Part shown: in pieces, positions 13,557-25,374 of the stretch | Layout: the number at the start of each line of letters is the position of its first letter | Position numbering within the stretch: the stretch's first letter is position 1 | Assembly (NCBI RefSeq): GCF_017591425.1 | Contig: NW_024467119.1 | Coordinates: 25,269,001-25,333,000, forward strand | Direction of reading: 5' to 3' | Length of the DNA: 64,000 nucleotides | From: Ochotona curzoniae | Lineage: Eukaryota; Chordata; Mammalia; Lagomorpha; Ochotonidae | Program-made: the position numbers and the translations under genes | The notes under the pieces: model-generated | Database searches by the model: none | The model's input: the letters and a program-made list of their open reading frames with translations, nothing else | What the model was told of the DNA's origin: nothing

Positions 13557-13589
13557 CATACATTTTTTAAGACTTTAAAATGTCGAATA

Positions 13590-13986
13590 TTTAAAGTTCA
13601 TTGAAATAACCATAAAAATAGCCAGTGCCATGGTGTAGTAAGCTAAGCCTTTGCCTGTGGTGCGGGAAGGGGTGGGACACCGGTTCGTGTCTGATCCTGT
13701 CCCCCTGCTATGGCCTGGAAAAGCAATGGAGAGTAGGCCCCTGCACCCATGTGGGAGACCAGGAAAAAGTTTCTGGCTTCAGATCAGCTCAGCTCTAGCG
13801 GTTGAGCCATTTGTGGAGTGAACAAGTGGATGGAAGATTCTCTCTGCCTCTCCTTCTCTAACTCTGCCTTTCAAACAAAAGTAAATCTTTTTTAAAAATG
13901 CACTGAAAAATAAGTTCATCTTGGGGCAGAAAATTTTTAAAATTCACATATATCGCACATTTTCCATGAATTTTCTGAAGACAGTC
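13590..13986. mobile_element. Mariner-like MITE interrupted by a CSINE
   Basis: TTTAAAGTTCATTGAAA on the left and CATTTTCCATGAATTTTCTG-AAGACA on the right match the ends of the MITE at 29854. The CSINE at 13620-13900 sits inside it. Confidence 0.5.
13620..13900 (+). mobile_element. CSINE inside a MITE
   Basis: It begins TAGCCAGTGCCATGGTGTAG and ends TCAAACAAAAGTAAATC. The flanks are the two halves of a mariner-like MITE. Confidence 0.88.
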
Positions 13987-13999
13987 TTAGTATAGGTTG

Positions 14000-14671
14000 G
14001 TATTTTTACAATTCTGTAAAACATTACCCTTCCCAAAAGAACATGATGATTTCTATGTGGAATCAGTGCAGTCACCTTTATTCCAAGGATAGATGATAAA
14101 GCGATCTCCTCACAGCAGCAGCCCTTAAGAAAAAGGAATACAGTGTCCCAACCCCATTCAGGAGTTCATTCCAGAAAGCCGTCCCCTCTGCCTGTCATTT
14201 AACTCAGTAATTGAATCTTCTCAGAGTTACTGTGTCAGATCTCAGGGACCATTTACGTCTTGTATAGTCGTAATAAAATATGGTCCAAACGTACTTGCTA
14301 TAATTGCCTACCCAACTGTGGTTTCTGCTCTCTTTTCTTAGCTAACAAAAGTCTGGCTTTGTTCAGAGCAGCACCATGCTTGGCCCAATGGATAGGACAT
14401 GCAAAGCGTCTGATCTCGTTTTCCTCTGACGTGTACCTTCACAGCTTTCCTTGCCCTTGACCAATGAATAACAAATAAGAAGGGCCTGCATCTCTCTTCC
14501 TGCTTCCCCTCCTATCCCACTGAGGATGCTCTGGTGAAAGCAAGGTTCCCAGTGCAGTGACAGCCATGCTGTAACCATGAGAACAAATACGAGCCAACAT
14601 ACAGCAAGGGCCATTGGTACAGCAGATATGACGCTGCTTGCAGGGCCCTCACCCCTGTATTGCAGTGTCCG
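14000..14671. other. Unique intron sequence
   Basis: Nothing recognised, except a short tRNA-Arg-like string near 14380 that I do not accept as a gene. Confidence 0.5.
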
Positions 14672-14900
14672 CATTCAAGCTGCACCTGCCTGCTTCAGGT
14701 CTAGCTTCCTGTTAACGTACACCGTGGAAGGCAGCAGATGCTGGCTCAAGTACTGGGGTCTGGGCCATCTACATGGGACACCTTGATGGAGTTCCCCACT
14801 TGCGGCTTCAGCCTGGCCCAGTTCCAGCTGCTGTAAATATCTGGAGAGTGAATCAATGCATGAAAGATCTCCTTCTGTCTCTCAATAAAGGATATGTTTT
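14672..14900 (+). mobile_element. CSINE, 5'-truncated
   Basis: CTAGCTTCCTGTTAACGTAC, GATGCTGGCTCAAGTACTGG and GAGAGTGAATCAATGCATG are body blocks; the tail is CTCTCAATAAAGG. Confidence 0.82.
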
Positions 14901-14972
14901 ATTAAACATTTTGACACAATTTTGATCTTTTAAAATATACTTTTACATTTAGCCAAAACGCCGAGAAGCAAT

Positions 14973-15178
14973 TTTTAAATTTACTTTTTACTCATTTAAA
15001 ATGCAGGACAACAGGGCAAGGGAGAGAGACCTTCCATCCACAGGCTCACTGAAATGCCTATAACAGTTGGACCGGGCCAAGCCAAAGCCAGGAGCTCAGA
15101 ACTCCATCTGGGTTTCGCCTGTGGGTGACAGGGACTCAAACACTGGGGTCATTGCCTGCTGCGTTGCAGAGCGCACGT
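14973..15178 (-). mobile_element. CSINE, 5' part missing
   Basis: TTTTACTCATTTAAAATGCAG, CTTCCATCCACAGGCTCACTG and AACTCCATCTGGGTTTCGCC; it stops in mid-body near GCGTTGCAGAGC. Confidence 0.82.
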
Positions 15179-15989
15179 TAGCATGGAAAATGCATTTAAA
15201 AATCTGGTCTGGGTCAATAAAATCTCAATCTTTTTACAAAGAGAAGGAAAAAAAAAGTTCGACTGTCACCTGACTAACTTGGAAGAGCAGACCACATCCT
15301 ATGGAGCTACAAGCAGACTGATCTGCAAAGAGATAGAAAAGACAAGGAAGTGTTTAGAAATGTGGGGGCCCGAAGGACCGGAAAAGCCAGTGGCCTTGCC
15401 AGCACCAACAGCAGCAGCTGAGAATGGAGGAGGACACCACCTTCTCTTGGCAGTGTGGTGCTTTGGAGGCTGCACCCCAGCGGCCAAGGTGTTGAGCAAA
15501 GGAAGTGAGGAAGGCAGAGGCACAAAGAGGTAAAGGAGGCTGCAGGCCCGGTCTCAAAGAACTCTGGGGAGGTTTTGGCAAGGGAATTGGCTGGAAGTGA
15601 ACAGGCCAGAAGCCCACTGCAGATCTGAGGCAACCATATTCACAAAGGGTTCTTGGCCAAGCCAGTCCAACCTCCAACTGCTCTGTTCCCAACTCCATAG
15701 AAGCAGACCGTGGCTGCAGACACTGTACTGTCACCAGGCAGGGCATATCCCCAGTGCTTGCTTCAGACATGGCCAAGTAGAAAACAGACCTCAAGGCAGT
15801 CCCCTTCCCCCACCACGGGCAAGGCCAGGAGACAACAGAACCACAGACTGCTCACCCAGCCTGCTTTCCTGCTAGCAGGGATTCCCGTTGCTTGCTCAAT
15901 GTTGCAACGGACGCAATGCCACAATGCCCAGGAGCCAGAGACTAGATGGCAGATGGGTTGACTCTTACGAGCCTCTCCCCTACCTCCAC
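15179..15989. other. Unique intron sequence, possibly LTR-derived at its right
   Basis: The last part may be the decayed body of the LTR whose end lies at 16375-16445. No other feature seen. Confidence 0.4.
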
Positions 15990-16445
15990 ATCCCTGGCTG
16001 ATAAGGAGCAACCTTCTTGGACTATTTACAGAAGAAAAAAAGAATAATAAATGTCATTTTTAAAAGATTCATTTATTTTTATTGAATAGGTAGATTCACA
16101 GAGAGAGGATAGGCAGAGAAAGATCTTCCATCTACTGGTTCACTCTCCAAGTGGCCACACTGGAGGGAGCTGAGTCAATCCAAAACTAGGAGCCAGGATC
16201 CAGGAGCTTCTTCCCTATCTCCCACAAGGTTTGGGGCCATCTTCTGCTACTTTTCCAGGTTTTACGCAGGGAGCTAGAAGGGAAGTGGAACAGCCAGGAC
16301 ATGAACTGGCATCCATGTGGGATGTGGTGCTTGGAGGTGGAGAATTAGCCAGTTGAGCCAATGTGTTGGCTCCAATACATATCATTTTTAAGCCACAATG
16401 CTGTTGGCTTTGTTGTTACAGCAGCGAACCTGTTTCTCTAGCTAA
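15990..16445 (+). mobile_element. LTR relic end, MaLR-like, split by a CSINE
   Basis: GAATAATAAATGTCATTTT before the CSINE joins to TTTTTAAGCCACAATGCTG, TTGTTGTTACAGCAGCGAAC and CTAGCTAATGCAG after it. These are the usual last 70 bases of a MaLR LTR. The 5' limit is not recognisable. Confidence 0.6.
16057..16374 (-). mobile_element. CSINE inserted in an LTR relic
   Basis: Left AAAAGATTCATTTATTTTTA, right GAGCCAATGTGTTGGCTCC. The flanks repeat imperfectly (AAATGTCATTTTT before, ACATATCATTTTT after), giving a probable target-site duplication. Confidence 0.92.
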
Positions 16446-17054
16446 TGCAGTCAGATATGCTGTAAAACGCAGCCCAAAGATCTCACTGAGTACCTCACTC
16501 TGGGTACCCCAGAAAAAATGGCAAAGCTCCCTGTGAGGTGTCTGATGATCAAGCAACACCAACTGAACAAAGCATTCCACCCTGGTGAACCAAGTGACTC
16601 CATGGGTTGCATGGGACCTGATGGCTTCACTCAGTACTTGGTAGAATCAAGCGCAGGGAACGGCCTCCCACTGGGTAGTCACCTGTCTTTGATACATATC
16701 CTTTTCATAAAGTTACAATAAATACACACATGCAACCTATTCATAAAGATTTCAGTGTATTTTATGGATCCTAAATCACAGCATCCTGGGGAGTATGAAA
16801 AAGACTGGCAACCTTACCAATTTTATGACATAGAAGACAATGCAATGATTACTCCTGAAATGCCTGATTCAGCAGCTTTAAAGGACTTCCTGTCTTTCTG
16901 CGGCAGGTTGTTACTTCATAGGCCTTCCTATTCCAGAGGCAAAAAAGACCCAAGCATACATGTAAAGCAACCGAACTATGAAATACTTGAAAGTGAGATC
17001 CCCATGGCCAGGGGTCCCTGGGCCACAATTTTGCAACAGCATCACAACATGGGA
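16446..17054. other. Unique intron sequence
   Basis: Nothing recognised. Confidence 0.5.
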
Positions 17055-17368
17055 CCAGTGTGCTGGCAGAGCATCTGAATCAACTTGCAGCATGAGCATC
17101 CCACATGGGTGTAAGTTCATGTATCGAACGCTCCACTTCTGATCTAGCTCTCTGTTTATGTTGTGGGAAAGCAACAGAGGATGGCTCAAGTCCTTGGGAA
17201 CCTGTACCCATGTGGGAGAAACAAAGAAAGCTACCTGCTCCCCACTTCAAGACAGCTCAGTCTTGGTCACTGCAGCCATCTGGGGAGTGAACCAATGGAT
17301 GGAAGATCACTCTCTTCTCTTTCTGTGAAAATCTGTCTTTCAAATAAATAAATAAATAAATAAACCTT
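17055..17368 (+). mobile_element. CSINE, full length with AAAT tail
   Basis: CCATGTGGGAGAAACAAAG, GGGAGTGAACCAATGGATGG and five AAAT units at 17345-17364. Confidence 0.88.
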
Positions 17369-18239
17369 TAAAAGAGAGAGAGAAATAGCATCATAACAAC
17401 CCTTCCTAGCTCACAGTTGTGGCTCCAAGTGCCAGAACACACAGCAGTCCCTTGGAATGCTGGCTCTCTCCTGCCAGTCTCTTAGTCAACACCCCGTGGC
17501 CCAATCCAGTGGAGAAAAATAGCCAAATCTGAAAAACAAAAAAACAGAAATGGCAGGAATGTACAACCCAAATCCCCAGGGTTTGGATCTGGCCTTTTTA
17601 TTGCTTTAACTCAAAGATCTGACAGAAGTTCCTTAGGAATTCAAGACTATTTGAGTCTAGAGGTTTGGAGGTTCACAGATCAAAATCTGGCAGCCTAAGT
17701 GATTCAGGCATGTGATGAGGTTGGATCATGGTGAGCAAGGAAGTAGAGAGATACAGGAACAGCACCTGGCTCATGCAACAACCACTGAGCACCAAGCTGG
17801 GAGAGGGCCCTGGCACAACACAGCCTGGCGGTGGTAGCCCATGACTGAAGGCCAGTGTATCTTTGGTCTGGGGGACAACATTAGCATGAGTTAATGAGGC
17901 AAACCCTAACGGCCTCCAGACCTTCCACATGCCACTCTAGATCAAGTCTCCACCTTGAATCTGTCAATCATTCATCTAACTTGAGACTTAGAGCTTTCAA
18001 TCTGCTTATGTCCGGGGTCCCGTGCTAAATGTCATCAATATTGTAACCATGGCTAGTGACAGAACGCAAAGCCAAGAATGCTAGGCTAATACGCATGACC
18101 ATCTTACTCCAAACAACAAACTTGGATCTCCTCACCAAACTAACTGGATGTGTTATACCACAGGTGAGAGGCAGACTGGCTACTCTCCCACACATCATAG
18201 GACTGGAAACTCAGAACACGGTAGAAACCATAGGTACAC
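17369..18239. other. Unique intron sequence
   Basis: A short GA tract at 17373-17383 belongs to the CSINE flank; otherwise nothing recognised. Confidence 0.5.
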
Positions 18240-18398
18240 ACCTGTGTCAAGATGCCCTGCCTGACTAATCCAGGCTCTGCCACTTGCTAGCTGGAGGATG
18301 CTGTGAAAACTGCTTAACCTTTTTAAACCTTAATTTTTCTCACCTATAAAATAGGGATCATAATAGCATCTACTTCCTAGAGCCACAATGAAAATTAA
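18240..18398 (+). mobile_element. MIR element
   Basis: CCAGGCTCTGCCACTTGCTAG, AACTGCTTAACCTTTTTAAAC, CTCACCTATAAAATAGGGATC and ATAATAGCATCTACTTCCTAG-AG are clear MIR blocks. A CSINE is inserted at its right edge. Confidence 0.88.
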
Positions 18399-18399
18399 G

Positions 18400-18697
18400 G
18401 GTGGTGCTGCATTGGCGATCAGCAAGTTAAGCTGAGATCCCAACATCCATATCCCAGCACCAGTTCAAATCCTGGCTGCTCCAATTCTGATCCAGCTTCC
18501 TGCTAATACATTTAGGAAAACAGTGAAAAACGGACCAAGTACTTAGGACACTGTCACCCATGTGGAAGACCTGGATGAAGTTACAGGCTCCTAGCTTGTG
18601 CCTGGCCCGGCCCCAGCCAATGTGGCTACTTGGAGGACAAACGGGCAAATGGAAAAAATCCCTGCCTTTCAAATAAATAAATAAATCTTCTTTGTTT
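18400..18697 (+). mobile_element. CSINE inserted beside a MIR
   Basis: GGGTGGTGCTGCATTGGC begins it; CCATGTGGAAGACCTGGATG and CTTTCAAATAAATAAATAAATC end the body. Confidence 0.88.
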
Positions 18698-19429
18698 ACA
18701 AAAAGAAAATGAAGAAGTTAACACAGATGACTCTTTGATACACACCATGGCAAGCACTATAATTATTACAAATGGTTATTCTAATATCCCTAATGCCCAC
18801 TCCAACTGTGGCTCAGGGTAAGAAAGCAGAATTGCAGTTTTATTCTCCCTTCATAGTGAGACTGCTTAGAATTCAGTGAGGAACTGGAAAGGGAATGTGG
18901 ACAGGCTTTCAATGTTCTCCTGGTGAACATTGTGAGAAATGACCTTGTGAGAAAAGGAAATCCTTCAAAAAAAAGTCTTGGAGAAATTACGTTGATGACT
19001 TCTTGTGAAGAACAAAACCACATAAAATACACCCAACCAGAGGTCAGCTGAATACACAGGAAGGCTATAGATCCTCCTGCAGCCTTCCCATGGCTAAAAG
19101 CACCCTGCAACATATCAGGACCACGACCTCCCCAGCAGGACAACCAGGGAAGCAGCAGACCCATGAGATGCAGTTTAACTGTCTGAGGGCTGCTCTGCCA
19201 CAGCCAGCCCGCGCTCTGCACACCCTGCGAAAGGTACTTAACGAGGTTGCTCATCTGCCACTGTACCCATTGACCTCAAATGCTCAACCTGCTCTATCTT
19301 CCTCAACTTTCCTCCCCCTCCTCCTGCTACCCACGACAAATTATGTTCCTTTGGGTTCATTTTAAAGAGTTAGGAACAAAATTAGGGAGAAACACCATGA
19401 TGGTTCATTTTAGATGTCCTCCTGACTGG
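18698..19429. other. Unique intron sequence
   Basis: Nothing recognised; the left half is ordinary AT-balanced DNA, and the right half is richer in C. Confidence 0.5.
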
Positions 19430-19925
19430 GCCAAGGGATGCCCCCGATGGCTAGTCAAATTTCCAGGTGTGTGCCTGTATGGAGGTTTCTGGGAGAAGTC
19501 CTATGTGATGGAGAGGACTGGGAAAAGACAACACATCCTGGTGGATGTGGACAGGTACTATCCATCTGGCAGAGGGCCTGGCAGTGCAGGACAGAAGAAA
19601 AGGGCAAACGTTCTCCCTTTGTTCCAGCTGGGACAAGCACCTGCTGGCTCCATGGGATAGCTGAGCCCCAGGTCCTTGGACCTTGGGTCTCCAGGTGCAC
19701 ACCAGCACCTCATCCTGCCACACAAGCATTTTGCCTCAGAAACAACAGCCCTGGCTCTCCTGGTTCTCAGGCCTGCGGTCTCAGTAGGGGTCACACCACA
19801 GGTTTGCAGAGGGCAATCCAACCTCCATTGCTACGTAAGCCAATTCCCATAATAAATTTCCTCTTGTTCAGCTGCACGTACCCCACTGGTTCTGCTTCCC
19901 TGGAAAATGTGAATACAATGATCAT
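19430..19925 (+). mobile_element. LTR-like relic
   Basis: The stretch ends CAATTCCCATAATAAATTTCC ... CCCCACTGGTTCTGCTTCCCTGG, and upstream carries CCTGGTTCTCAGGCCTGCGG. I recognise this as the 3' part of a common mammalian endogenous-retrovirus LTR, but cannot name the subfamily. The open frames across it are accidental. Confidence 0.55.
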
Positions 19926-22111
19926 GAAGGTGGGTCCATGCAACTGAGTGCATGGAGCTGTGCCATGTCCTATGCTCAGCTTGCAAGCGTGCTTCTGAGA
20001 AGACAGGCATGTCCCCTGGCTCTCCTCAAAGGCACTAGGACACCAGAGCTCTGAACTGCTCCATCTCAGGGCCCCTTGCCAACTCTCTGGAGGCTCCCGG
20101 ACTGTTCCTGAAGCCAAGCACACATGGGGCTTCCATCACAGGTCATCTGCACCAGGCAGTGTCCTCTCATGCTCAGTGCTATCTCCCTTTCTTGGTGCAT
20201 CTCTACCTCCTTGTCATGGTAACCTCCTCTTTCTCTCCTAAGTGGAAGGGAGTGGAGGTGGGGATCCACTCCCCCACCTCCTGTGACATGAGAGAGGTCT
20301 CTCCCAACTTTCTCCCTACCCAGCCAGCGGCCTCTTTCCCACTGGGGCTAGTCCCTAAGAGGGGCCACTGTTGCCTCTTTCGGAAGTGCCACCTGCTCAT
20401 GCTACTTTGCAGCCTAGGCCCCTGCTTGGAAGCAGCTCTCTGGCATTTACTGGTAGAGTACAAACAGTAGGGGGATAAAATTATTACAAGTGCCTATTTG
20501 CTTTCTGTAGACTGAGGTATACCATTGAGATTCCCAGTCAGTGACACCCTCCCTAATAGCCTGTATTGCTCCTCACCTGGGATGAATTAAGGTCTGATTC
20601 CTTGACCGGGGCAGCTGGACCATGGGAATTCTCAATGAGCCTGAGAAGAGAACTACTGGGGGGAAGCAGCTGTGATCTTGAGGACCGGTGTTAACTTTCT
20701 GAGTGGAAACAACGGGAAAACACAGTAATTCAGCAGCCTAATCTTACCTAATGGAACTATCCTCACTTCTGTTGCACTGAATCCAGATTTACCGTGACAC
20801 CTTTGGCCTGTAATAGTCTTCCCCATGGAGTTACTCATAAAAAAGGATTGGCCTAAGCACATGATTAACACTGCCTTCTCCCCACTGTGGATTCTTCTCT
20901 ATTCTGCTCTAAGATCGGATCGGGTTGATGAATTTTCCCCCATGAGCTCCTTGCCCTGAGTTTTGTACCTTTTGGTAAATGCTGGCTGATTCCTGCCTTG
21001 CTGAGGGCTGAGACCTTGTCCATGGATGGGTATCAGCATCCATAGTGCCTACACTAACTCTGGGCTCTGCCTTCCTCACTTTTATGTTGAGAACAGGGAC
21101 CAAGTGTTGGGATTCTTGCTCCTTTCACATCACCGGGACGTGTGGATTGCATACACATGGAAGTTAAAACTGGAGAGTGAAAAACCCTAAACCACTTGCA
21201 GGTTTTTACACATATTCCTCCAGGCCTCCTCGCCACTCCCCACCCCCAACATGTGCATAAGTGGGAAACGTGTTACTTAACCATATAAGGTGGGCACCTT
21301 GCTAGGTCTGCACCCCAAGATATCCTCTTAATCTGGCTCCCTAAAACTGGCTCTGCCTGCATTTCCCCATCCACCCCCATGGCCACAAGAATGAGTCCAT
21401 CCTCCTTGCTTCTCAGGCTCAAAACCTTCAGGTCATCTCATGCCTCTGTTGCTTGCATGCCCTGCCTGCATTGTGCCAGGAAGCCTAATCCAGGGCTGAC
21501 TTCAAACCTATCCCCTTCCCACCAAGGCAGCCAGGGAGATACTTAGAGTCATAGAGCACATGATGTCAGCCTGTAGCTCAACACCTCACTGAAGGTAAAC
21601 GCCAGGCTCCAAGGAGTGCCCGCCAACAAAGTTCTCACCTGCACTGTATGGCGCTCAATAGCCACCTGGCTTAGAATAAATGAAAAGTTCTGGGGAATGG
21701 GAAGGACTGGTGGCAAATAGCAAAGTGAAAGCTGGAGTCTTGGCTCAAGGGAACGTCCCTGTGATTGCAACTGACAACAGGTGAAGGAACCGCCTGGTGA
21801 TGACCATACATATACTCTTCACACAGAAACTTTACATGGCCTTAAGAGGGATGCATTCTGCACAGTGCCCATGGACAGAGGGGTCTTTGATGGAAAGCAG
21901 ACATGTAAGATGCCAAAAAGGGGAAGTCAGGTCACCAGGCAGGAGAAGTAATGTGCAAAATGCACTGTATGTGTGGAGTCAAGTAAAGACGTGGTGGGGC
22001 TGCTGTGCACAGCGTGTGGTGGAGGGCAGCCCAGATGGCAGATGAGGCCATGGCAAAGTCTGCAGCCAAGATATAGCCCTGAGTGGTACGCTTAGGAAGA
22101 GAATTGGGAAG
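19926..22111. other. Unique intron sequence
   Basis: Over 2 kb without a confident repeat, GC-balanced and with scattered short open frames only. Confidence 0.45.
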
Positions 22112-22225
22112 GGAGTCGATGTTGTAGCCATTTGGGGAATGAACCATCGGATGGAAGATCTTTCTCCTTTTTGTTTTGTAAATCTGCTTTTCAAATAAAA
22201 ATTAATAAATCTTTTTTGAAAAAAG
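22112..22225 (+). mobile_element. CSINE 3' end, strongly 5'-truncated
   Basis: TTTGGGGAATGAACCATCGG, ATGGAAGATCTTTCTCC and TCAAATAAAAATTAATAAATC: only the last 110 bases remain. Confidence 0.85.
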
Positions 22226-22919
22226 TAGCATTTCCTCCATTAAAAAGAGAGAGAGAGAAGTCACTTAATACTTGCTACAGCATGGTAAGACTGACTTTAT
22301 GGGTCGCCATAGGGATAGAGACCACTGCGGTGGGATCTGCAGTGGGCAAATACTGGGCTCCGCTCTGGGTATACTAGGGCAAGGTGGGGAGGAAGAACTT
22401 GGTGAGCTCTGGGAACTGGGAAACTGCTGCTAAGCTGAGTGAACAGGATTCTTGGATTTTATAAGGATGTGCACAGATGGGCTGAGGAGAAGCTTCAAGA
22501 ACCTAAATAAAGTTTAGTCAAGCAAAGCCTCTTTGTCAGAGAGTAGGGTCAAAATAAGCTACTTGATTAAAACACCACACCTACAGAAAGCACGACCATC
22601 ATTTAAAATTAGGGTGTAGCTTCTAAAGTTATCTCATAAATGTCATTTCATTTGATACAGCAAAAGAATCTATTTTTTTCTTTCTTCAAAGACATCCACT
22701 GGGTATTCAGGTAGACACTATTTCTAAAAGGAGAGACGTGTATCTAGGGAGCCCCTAATTCACTCTCCATCTGTGAATGACCAGTCTGTTTCTTTCAGAT
22801 TAAACAATTTACTCGGTGCTTTCTCAAGTGTCTTTAGGGAAAAAAAAAAACCCACACATAAGTAATTGCCTTGAAGTGGTTTCCCATCTGACTTACACAG
22901 CCATCCAAAAAGGAGTTAA

Positions 22920-23400
22920 CATGTTCCTTCCCTCAGTAAGTATTCAGCAAATTGTTTTCTAGGGTCATGTGTGGTGCTGGGTGATGGGGAAGGCCCCATG
23001 GGAGAGCAGGACAAGAATCCCACCCTCACAGTTCCCAGAGAGGCGAGGCTACAATCCCCACAGTCACAAAAGCAAGGCAAGAACTCTCTGTTTAACTTCC
23101 CTAACATCAACAAGCTCTACAAAGCCCCAAAGCAGCCAGGCACAATGTCACCCAGGTAAGCTGACAAGAGATGAATAGATGAGGTGACATTTAAGACAGC
23201 CCAGAAGGGATCTGCCAGGCCAAAGAAGCTGGAAAGGGTGTTTTGGGTGGGAGGATGGCTTGAACACAGTTTCACCCACGCTATCTGACTGTGACCCACC
23301 CAAGCATCTAGTGAGCAGGATCTCAGCAGGGATGCTGTATTAGCAGAGCAGGAAGCTACTGTGCTCAGCCTGGAGGGACAGAACCCAGGGTGTCCTGTGC
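22920..23400 (+). mobile_element. L2-like ancient repeat
   Basis: GTGTGGTGCTGGGTGATGGGG, AGAATCCCACCCTCACAGTT, GATGAGGTGACATTTAAGAC and GCTGGAAAGGGTGTTTTGGG are in the order of an old mammalian LINE (L2). Decay is strong. Confidence 0.5.
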
Positions 23401-24049
23401 CAAATCAATTGGTGCTGGGAGGCGGAGAGACGCAGGCATTTCATTCTGGAAAATCTGGCTGGGAGAGGACCTGCAGGGCACACCCTCCCATGCCCTGAAA
23501 CCCTTCATATCTTTTATTAGGTGGTATTAATGCATTTTAAGTCAAGTTAATTTGGGCTTCAGTAAAGGAGGGAAAAATATTGCATTGCAACAATCCATAA
23601 ATTTGGTTCTAAAAGTGAGGTATGTAAATGGAAGTAGCTTCCGGGGATGCCATCAATACTGAAATTGAACGGACAACCCAGCAGGGACTACCGTAGTTCA
23701 GGGGTATTTCTGCAGTTCAAGTGGCCACAAACAAGAAATCCTAATTACAGATGGGGGTCAGGCAGGGGCAGGGGCAAGAAGACTTATGGGAGATAGATTT
23801 GTGAAAACTCAATGGCAATCATGATGAAGCCATTGCTCATTCCTTAAAGGAATAATACTCCAGTCCTTGCTTTGTATTGCTTCACAAAGATAAAGAGGTA
23901 TCCAGGCTTTTCTTTAAGGGAGAAAAATGCTCAACAGCTTGACTACACTTATAAAATCACACCCACACTGACACATGGACATCTGCTTGTATTTTTAATT
24001 TATTTTTTTGAGACAGTCGCTAAACTCTGCTGATAGTCACTCCTATTAG
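23401..24049. other. Unique sequence with AT-rich candidate regulatory core
   Basis: 23505-23750 has low simple-repeat content and dense TTAAT, TAAAT and ATTA cores. No transposon signature. Confidence 0.4.
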
Positions 24050-24252
24050 GGAAGGTGTTTGGCTCACTGGTTTAGACACTGCATAGGGTACCTGTGTCTG
24101 GGTCTCAGTCCCAGCTATAGCTCTCCAGTTTCTTGCTAATGTACAACCTAGGGGGCAGCTGTGAGGCAGCTATGAGGCGACCAATACAGCTCAAAAGCTG
24201 GGGCTTCTGATAACCAGGTGGGAAACCTGGAAGGAGTTCCCAGCTCCTGCTT
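24050..24252 (+). mobile_element. CSINE, outer copy, 5' part
   Basis: AAGGTGTTTGGCTCACTGG to GGAAGGAGTTCCCAGCTCC. The element is split by an opposite-strand CSINE and resumes at 24542. Confidence 0.78.
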
Positions 24253-24541
24253 TGTTGTTGTTGTTTTGTAGATTTCATTTGCTTTCATTTGTTGGTTTAC
24301 TCCCTAGATAGCTACAACAGCTGGGACTGAACTAGACAGCAGCCAGGAGCCAGGAGCTTCCTCTGGATCTCCCACATGGGTGCAAGGGCCCAAATACCTG
24401 CACTTTGTTCTGCTACTTCTCCTAGGCCGTTAGCAGAGGACTGGATCAGAAATGGAGCAGCCAGGATGCCAACTGGCATCCATACAGGATGCTCATGTTG
24501 CAGGTGGTGGCTTTACTTGCTACGTTACAATGCTGGACCCA
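24253..24541 (-). mobile_element. CSINE, inner copy
   Basis: GTAGATTTCATTTGCTTTCA on the left and CTACGTTACAATGCTGGACCC on the right. It replaces the expected continuation of the outer copy. Confidence 0.82.
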
Positions 24542-24650
24542 CAGGTCCTGGTTTTGGCCCAGTCCAGCACCACTGTATTGAATGTAGGGAATGAGTAGTG
24601 GATGGGAGTACTATTTGTCTATCTCTGACTATCGAGTAAATAAAGCTTTA
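24542..24650 (+). mobile_element. CSINE, outer copy, 3' part
   Basis: GGTCCTGGTTTTGGCCCAGTC, GGGAATGAGTAGTGGATGGG and CGAGTAAATAAAGC complete the interrupted element. Confidence 0.78.
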
Positions 24651-25374
24651 AAAAATACATAAGATCACTCCTTCTGTGAGCTACCTCATGAACTGGGGGG
24701 GTGGCTGTGGCTCCAGTCATTGCTCTCCAGGCTTCTAAATCATCCTTGCTCAAGGACTGTTGGGTCCGGTAGTAGAGAAAAGCTGCAAAGCATTTCTTCT
24801 TTCTAGTTCTTATTTTCCTTTTACAGTTTGTAGGTATAGGACCTATAAGACCTCCCCTCTTTCCCTCTCTTTCCTCCCTCCCTTTCTTCCCCTTCACTGT
24901 TCCCTGTATTTTACAAGTATATAGTCCTTCAGCTGTAGTCACAACTCCAACATTCTACTCTTTGCATGTCATGACATGGTAGGTATAGGCAACAGTGGAG
25001 AATTCAGTACATTGTTGTCACAGTATATTTAACAGTTTTATTGGGAGTCTTCTTTTTATTAAGGAGTAGAGATGCATCCTACAGTTCTTTGTTTCCTGAT
25101 ACTCTAGTCTCCATTACACCATTTGTTAATGAGAATATAAGTGTATATATTCGTTTACCTAAATATCTTTTTTGTTTTCCATTTACAAATCCTACCTACT
25201 AGGCAAAGAAAAAATATTTTTGCAAGTAAATACAAGAATGCATTTTGGGGGTAGAGCTGAGATGAGGGCAGCCAGATCTGAATCTACAAGAAGCTTAGCC
25301 ATAAACAGAACCGATTCTAAGAATCAGTGCTAGATTCTGTCTGTCGACCTGGCTTCCTACTAAAACGATCCATT
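24651..25374. other. Unique intron sequence
   Basis: A C/T-rich tract at 24851-24897, otherwise nothing recognised; the right end may belong to the adjoining L1. Confidence 0.45.

Noticed and set aside
14376..14440. tRNA-Arg-like string (GGCCCAATGGATAGGACATG ... GCGTCTGATC)
   Set aside because: Only the D-arm and anticodon-stem region look alike, with an insertion; no T-arm GGTTCGAATCC and no acceptor pairing, so it is at most a chance match or a remnant.
19438..19947. 169-codon open frame, plus strand
   Set aside because: It coincides with an LTR-like relic and overlaps other open frames on both strands.
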